Assembly (NCBI GenBank): GCA_003991915.1
Contig: RQTK01001042.1
Span: 107,889-171,888 of the forward strand
DNA length: 64,000 nucleotides
From: Elysia chlorotica
Taxonomy: Eukaryota > Mollusca > Gastropoda > Plakobranchidae
Reading direction: 5' to 3'
The notes under the pieces are model-generated. The model had not been told where the DNA came from. It did not search any database and worked only from the letters and a program-made list of their open reading frames with translations. Position numbers and translations under genes: made by a program. Below are positions 45,561-64,000 of this stretch, piece by piece (position 1 is the stretch's first letter; the number at the start of each line of letters is the position of its first letter).

Positions 45561-46294
45561 TCAGTACATTATACTCACTGGAATAAATAAAAGGCTTTGA
45601 TGATAACATTTGAACTTGTATTATCACTTTTATTTTATTTTTATACATTTATGTACCTGCAAAAGCAATAATTTATCTCTTAAAAATGCTACAAATTTCT
45701 TAACTTTAAATACAGCATTTTATATTGCTCTTCACTGTCAGTCATGAAAGGAAAACTCGGTTTAGATAGAAGATGATTATTTTTGTCATAAGACTGCTTA
45801 TTTTTCATTGAAATAAGTTACAATTTGTCAGATTGTACATGTATATATTATCATATTGTAATAGCGTATGAAAAGTTTGAATTTGTATCAATGATTCTGA
45901 AGATATTCTGCTGAATAAAGGTACATGTTTACCAAATGATTATGCAATGCAAACATAAGATAATTTTGTATTCTTACCTTTGTGATGATATTATGTTGGT
46001 GGAAATGACAAAAATTAAACTTTTAAAGAAATAATTTGTCTTTAAACATTTAAACATTATTTTAGAACGATCCTATGTTTTTGAATATGTTGATTCAAAT
46101 AAATATAAGTATTTATTGTTTGTTTGACTTAAGCTAGTTTATTTTAATAATTTTGTAATAAACTGACTAAAACACACACACACAAAAATGCCACATCATC
46201 GAACTTGATGTCTAATTGGATGTTCAAGAGAATGCTAAGTGTGTGGGGTTGGGGGGGGGGGGGTCCTGCCCTAAATCCGACCCTTCCCCCTCCC

Positions 46295-46398
46295 TCTTTC
46301 GTGTGCGGCAGTACATAAAATTGTCAGACGTCAGTCTTGAGACCCGTCCCCAATGTAGTCTAGCTGTTGACGTTGAACTTTAAGAAACCAACCAATAG
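46295..46398 (+). mobile_element. SINE 3' fragment
   Basis: 'tcgtgtgcggcagtacataaaattgtcagacgtcagtcttgagacccgtcc', then 'gttgacgttgaactt' and 'aaccaacc'. Preceded by a G-rich run. Confidence 0.8.
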
Positions 46399-47619
46399 GG
46401 AAAACAATGACAGAGCTTCTAGTAATAAGGGAGTTTCAACATAATTTTTGATGGAAATACCCAGGACCCTCGCACCCTTTTCTAGATAATTCTATGCTGC
46501 TGAACAAATCACACGCAATGACGATTGTTTTACTTTCACGTGATGCATTATCTCAAGGGTCGATAAAAAAAACAACAACAACAAACAGATAAAATGCTCC
46601 TTCCTAATCGATTGAAACTTGCAACTTGAAAGCGTCTTGGTATGAAAAGAAGACCGATCTCATCTGATAGCTCTGTCACAGTCTACATCCGGCATACGCG
46701 GGCCTATCTCTTTAGGGTCAACCACAATATTATTATCGAACTGAGTGAGCTACATCGTAGGCTCCGATCGGTCCATCTTTTTTAATCTCGCAGTTTCGTT
46801 ATCGCTTGACAGCCATGTTTTATGTCTGCTCGAGTAGTCCTCTAAGTTAGTCAAGTATCAAAAACACGATAAGCTATGGTCTTCTGACTTATTCCCAATT
46901 GGTACGTTTAGATAACTGGGTCTCCGCCCCCTTTCCACCGTCTTCCATGGACTAAAAAACCAAATTTTATATAACAGTTTTATATAACTATGATTGTGAA
47001 GCTTACCCATAAGACTCTAGGTTACAACATCATCTCGTGTCAAAAGCACTTAATGTTATCACCCTCGGGACACGAAGTATCTTGAAGACGCCTGACTATA
47101 CTTTTTTACCATCTCGCTGTCCACCATTATTGAATTATTTGGCTTTAGTGAGTAGAGCGCGTAAAGGAACTTTTTTTTCTAAAGTGTTCTTGTATAGTTC
47201 AGTGATTTACATGTCTTGCTTTTCTTCTGTCCGTTAAGTTCAACCATTCTTTTAAATTTTCGTATCCTATCGTTTAACACTGACCAGGAAAGTAAAGGTC
47301 GTCTTCAATAACATTGGAGACGTCAACTCGGAGAGAGATTAATTTTTTCCAGATTTTTTCCACAATTTCAATTATCCCGATTTCTTTCGCTCTCTATAAC
47401 CCTTTAACAAAACGCGCATTTAATAGTGTGCTGTGCAACCTACGTGTAAAAGCTACTTGGAATTTAATCTCTTAAGGTTGATTGGTGATACAATGTAAAT
47501 GCGAATCAATGCACGTGATAAACTACGATACAGAACGATATTTGTTTAGGGTTTCTCAAATTGTATTCATACCATGTTTGCTTTCAAGAACTGATAAATG
47601 GTAGCTATCGAAACCAGTA

Positions 47620-47880
<261 letters not shown>

Positions 47881-48029
47881 TGTATGAAGTGATAATACTA
47901 TGCTATCAGGTAAGAACACAAATTTAATATACAACATTCTGTTTATCGCAACGTCTTGAACTAGAGAAGGGGAAGGAAGAGGAGGTCACGAAATAACAAA
48001 CACTCTGTGATACAGAGACAGCAGCTGTC

Positions 48030-48600
48030 GATCATGCTTTGACCATGCACAGACTCTGAGTTCATTCATAGTAGGCTACTTGTCTTAACACCCAGCGTAA
48101 GCACTATATAGGCTATGTTGTAGATGGGACCCAAGACGTACGTCTGACTATTTTATGTGAGAGACAGGGCGGAGAGACTAAACAATATACCGACCCTGAG
48201 TTCATTCATAGTAGGCTACTTGTCTTAACACCCAGCGTAAGCACTATATAGGCTATGTTGTAGATGGGACCCAAGACGTACGTCTGACTATTTTATGTGC
48301 CGCCACCCACGAGACAGGGCGGGGAGACTGAACAATATACCGACTCTGAGCTCATTCATAGTAGGCTACTTGTCGTTCTCTTCCTTCAAAGTTTATTGCG
48401 ATCCAGGTCAGTTAAGTTGACGGGTCTCAAGACTGACGTCTGACTATTTTATGTGCCGCCACCCACGAGACAGGGCGGGGAGACTGAACAATATACCGAC
48501 TCTGAGCTCATTCATAGTAGGCTACTTTTCGTTCTCTTCCTTCAAATTTATTGCGACATAGGTCAGCTGACTTGAGCTGGTGGCTTGACATCCAACGTAA
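48030..48600 (-). repeat. Second SINE-derived tandem array
   Basis: The block '(t/c)tcattcatagtaggctactt' starts at 48061, 48201, 48351 and 48507, giving periods of about 140, 150 and 156 bp. Between copies lie 'actatataggctatgttgtagatgggacccaagacgtacgtctgac' and 'cacgagacagggcgggga', the reverse complement of the SINE core and tail. The first unit lacks part of the core. Confidence 0.85.
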
Positions 48601-48626
48601 ACACTATATATGCCATATGGTGGAAA

Positions 48627-48686
48627 TCTGTCTGTATGTCTGTCTGTCTATTTGTCTGCCTGTCTGTTTGTCTGTCTGTCTATTTT

Positions 48687-48757
<71 letters not shown>

Positions 48758-48888
48758 GTCTGTCTGTTTGTCTGTCTATCTTTGTCCGTCTGTCTATCTG
48801 TCTGGTTGTCCATCAATTTGTCTGTCTGTCTCTACCTCTGTGTTTCTTTCTCTCTGTCTGTCTTTCTGTCTGTCGATCTGTCAGTCTC

Positions 48889-48954
<66 letters not shown>

Positions 48955-48966
48955 CCTTCTCTCTCT
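48627..48966. repeat. (TGTC)n then (TC)n microsatellites
   Basis: Imperfect TGTC tetranucleotides to about 48835, then degenerate sequence, then pure CT from about 48890. They start a few bases after the SINE-derived array. Confidence 0.95.
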
Positions 48967-50579
48967 CTATCGTATATGGCTAAAACCGGTACAAAAGATA
49001 TGAAGTTTTACAGAAAAATATATAAAGTGTCTTTCAATAATTATATTCCGTTTCCCGTTTTAAAGGAATTAGGCGTGCAGACTTTACGGGGTATTTGATT
49101 TGATAAAGAGTCACACGAAGAGGAAGATGAAAGTCTTTAAATCACAATAGGCAAACAAAAATCTCTCTTATGAGCAACATCAATATCTGAAAATACTGGA
49201 TCTAACATATTAAATGAGGTATTTGGAAAGAACAAAAATCAAAGATGACACTCGGGAAATCCTACATCGTCAGCATGATAAAGCTATATTGTTTTAAATC
49301 AAACAAGAAAATAGGAAACATCGTATCAGTACGATACGATGCACAATAGTTCAACGCATTAAGTAGATAAGAGATTTTCTTAGTATTTTTCCACGGTGGT
49401 AAGAAGAAGGTTATAATAGTGATGGAAAAATGACTTTGCTTTGTTGGATTAGAACCCTCTAACCATTGACTTGTAGATGCAGCGGCACCGAATCGCCTTG
49501 CCATTCAATGACAGAATGGTTTTTACGACTAGATCATTACGCTCCCCAAATGAGGTTCATGGCTAGGGTAGCCTACTTACTAAGTCTCTCTGAGTGACTT
49601 GCAGTCTTGATTGGGAAAACCCAAACCGCACCAAAGGCAACCATTGAATCCAGAAGGATTAACAACTGCCAATAGACATAATTACAATTATTTCAACATG
49701 TTGTGCATTACAGAAGTGAGATAATTATGCTTATTCATTAACAATGGCCAAAAAAAAAAAAGAAGGAAAAAAGAGCAACAGTACTGTTTTCATGGTTTCA
49801 TACTAGTTTCAAGTCATACGAATGGGTCCACAACCTACTACTGCTTTATAAACCGAAGAGATTTAGACAGTGGCGTGTCTGTCACCCGGTTGACCAAAAC
49901 AGGAATCGAACCAGGCACCCACTAGTAGCGAGTCAGTAGCTCTACACTGGAAACACAGTTTATCCAATATAATTCATTTTGCGAGAGGCTGGGAAGAAAA
50001 GGGATGCACGATTGAAAAGATTTTTAAAACAGCACTTTACATAGAAACACAGTTTGGTTTGTTGTTTTGTTTGTTAATTTAATTTTTGTAATGCATTTGA
50101 TTTCAAACTTTAAACCTTTGCCGCTGAACACGACATAAGGGGCCGTATGGACGTCGCGGTAGCTTACAACTAATCGTAAGCCTTCCTATTTTTTTTATAT
50201 CTTAAGACATGTCGTACTTACGGCCCTATGTCTTGCAGAATAAGAAATTAACATCGTAGCTTTAAACGGGAGCAAATTTTTATTTCAATGTGCGACAGAA
50301 TGAAAAGAGTTCGGTAAAGACGTACGTTTAAGTTGTTCAGTTGTCATGAAATGGACATAATAGGTATCAATATTCGATCATAACTATACAGGATCTCCTC
50401 AGTGCAGATAACCTACGTTTGGTATAACGTGACTTTCAGATACCCGTGAACTTATGATAATGACACTAGGATAAAGTAGGGCAGAAAATATATCTATTTC
50501 ATAACTTTATGTTTCCTAGAAGATTAGAAATTAAAACTAGACTCATCAGTGCTTAGATAAACAAACAACACCACTTCAT

Positions 50580-50589
50580 GTTATTATTA

Positions 50590-50672
<83 letters not shown>

Positions 50673-50685
50673 GTTATTGTTATTA
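50580..50685. repeat. (ATT)n microsatellite
   Basis: About 100 bp of ATT triplets, with rare GTT units at the ends. Confidence 0.95.
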
Positions 50686-51084
50686 ATTTTTTGGTTGCTT
50701 GTTTGCTTGTTTGTTTGTTATTGTTGTTGTTGTTGTTTTTTACGTGTACTCGTTACATGCCTCGTTATTCTTTTTCTTTTTATTGTTGTTGTTGTCGTTG
50801 TTGTTGTTGTTGCTGTTTTTTTTCGTTAATGTTCGTCTACTGTAATTTAACTCCCCCCCCCCTTCCTCACCCCCCAACAAGAGACGAACTCTTACTTGCA
50901 ATAAATATCAATGCATCTGTCAGTAGTTATGATGCTTGTTTCATGAAGAATACGAATATTTTTCTGGAAGAAAGCGCAGCAGTACTCGGATCTTTCCAAA
51001 TTAGTTAAAACATCTTTGTCGTGAAAGTTTTGATGACAGTTACACAGTTACACAATATGTTATACGTCAATGCGAAAAGTCATG

Positions 51085-51200
51085 GTACTCGCTGGTACGC
51101 CCTCTATCTCTTTGATAGCACGTGAAATTGTCAAACATTAGTATTGGGACCCGTCCGATATGCCTTAATTTCTCTTTGCTGACCTTTAGACATTAATTTG
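51085..51200 (+). mobile_element. SINE 3' fragment
   Basis: 'gtcatggtactcgctggtacgccc', 'cacgtgaaattgtcaaacattagtattgggacccgtcc' and 'gctgac' follow the SINE core. Diverged. Confidence 0.55.
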
Positions 51201-51665
51201 TTGGGATGTTTATGGAACGATTTTAAATATGGATCGATATAAGTATCGGTTACAGAAATATGTTATGGTCTGATAAGCACATCGAACTGAGATAGAGTTC
51301 GATTATACTTTCACCCTCGTGCACTGATTCGGGTGTAATCGCCGAATATCTCACGGATACTCGTTCACGATATCACCGACGTAAAGAAGCAGCGTCTGGG
51401 AAGAATGTTTTGTACAGCCAAGAAAACGTTGATAAAATAATGTTATCATAAGGTGATTACAAAAGCATTCACCGTCTTAAGTTATTTAGGCCCCAATTAG
51501 GAAGTGGCCAAGACATTTGGTCCCATAACGGTAAGGACAGCCGGATGTGACTTGGGAGTTATTCTAATACATTGTACTACCAGGATACAAATACATTACA
51601 ATATAATTGGCACAATATAGTAAGAGTGCCCAGAGAAAGGCACCTTCAACAGTTGGACGCCGACT

Positions 51666-64000
<12,335 letters not shown>

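Larger units (their letters stand above)
44550..47600. other. 3' UTR and intergenic sequence with SINE copies
   Basis: The first few hundred bases are the WD40 gene 3' UTR. At 44815-44900 there is a two-copy repeat ('aataaatagagtggctacaa'). SINEs are at 45288-45560 and 46295-46398. No coding exon is supported. Confidence 0.55.
48967..51665. other. Intergenic sequence upstream of the lectin gene
   Basis: AT-rich, with an (ATT)n tract at 50580-50685, TTG-rich runs to about 50815, and a SINE fragment near 51085-51200. A TATA-like ATATAATT lies at about 51601-51608, 60 bp before the lectin start codon. No exon is supported. Confidence 0.5.

Noticed and set aside
48627..48835. Regularly spaced TGTC units considered as a CRISPR-like or regulatory array
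   Set aside because: Simple tetranucleotide microsatellite with no spacers, in a eukaryotic genome.

Overview
The window is eukaryotic and looks like a mollusc, most probably a gastropod. The genes are split into many small exons by GT-AG introns, and the spacers are AT-rich. Long TC, TGTC, ATT and TTC microsatellites are common. A tRNA-derived SINE recurs roughly 20 times, with an A/B-box head, a GGTTGGGTCGGTGTCAG-type body and a CCAACTCAAC tail. The species cannot be named from the sequence alone.

Layout. (1) 1-2909, + strand: last exons of a NECAP-family clathrin/AP-2 accessory protein; its final intron holds a SINE-derived satellite and a duplicated copy of the terminal exon. (2) 2910-14135: AT-rich UTR and intergenic sequence with SINEs. 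(3) 14136-15580, - strand: two-exon gene of the CXorf38-like family. (4) 15581-21440: repeats, including a roughly 1 kb direct duplication in which one copy carries a SINE and the other is the empty site, then a CCAAT-CRE-CCAAT promoter block. (5) 21441-26215, + strand: complete seven-exon Y-box (cold-shock domain) protein gene, 281 aa. (6) 26216-30659: convergent 3' ends and spacer. (7) 30660-33741, - strand: a small five-exon gene for a 133-aa multi-pass membrane protein, assembled by hand from splice sites and codon phase. (8) 35703-44549, + strand: complete twelve-exon WD40-repeat gene, 573 aa, with about 74 TTC units in intron 8. (9) 44550-51665: intergenic sequence with microsatellites and a second SINE-derived satellite. 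(10) 51666 to beyond 64000, + strand: a gene encoding a signal peptide followed by tandem C-type lectin domains, each on three exons bounded by phase-1 introns. Four complete cassettes and the start of a fifth are present, plus one collapsed cassette.

The housekeeping genes have unrelated jobs: endocytosis, RNA binding and WD40 scaffolding. The most interesting locus is the lectin gene. Cassettes B, C and D are almost identical, introns included, but differ strongly in a five- to six-codon window directly after the QPNN sugar/Ca2+-site motif. That pattern suggests recent tandem amplification with diversification confined to the ligand-binding loop.
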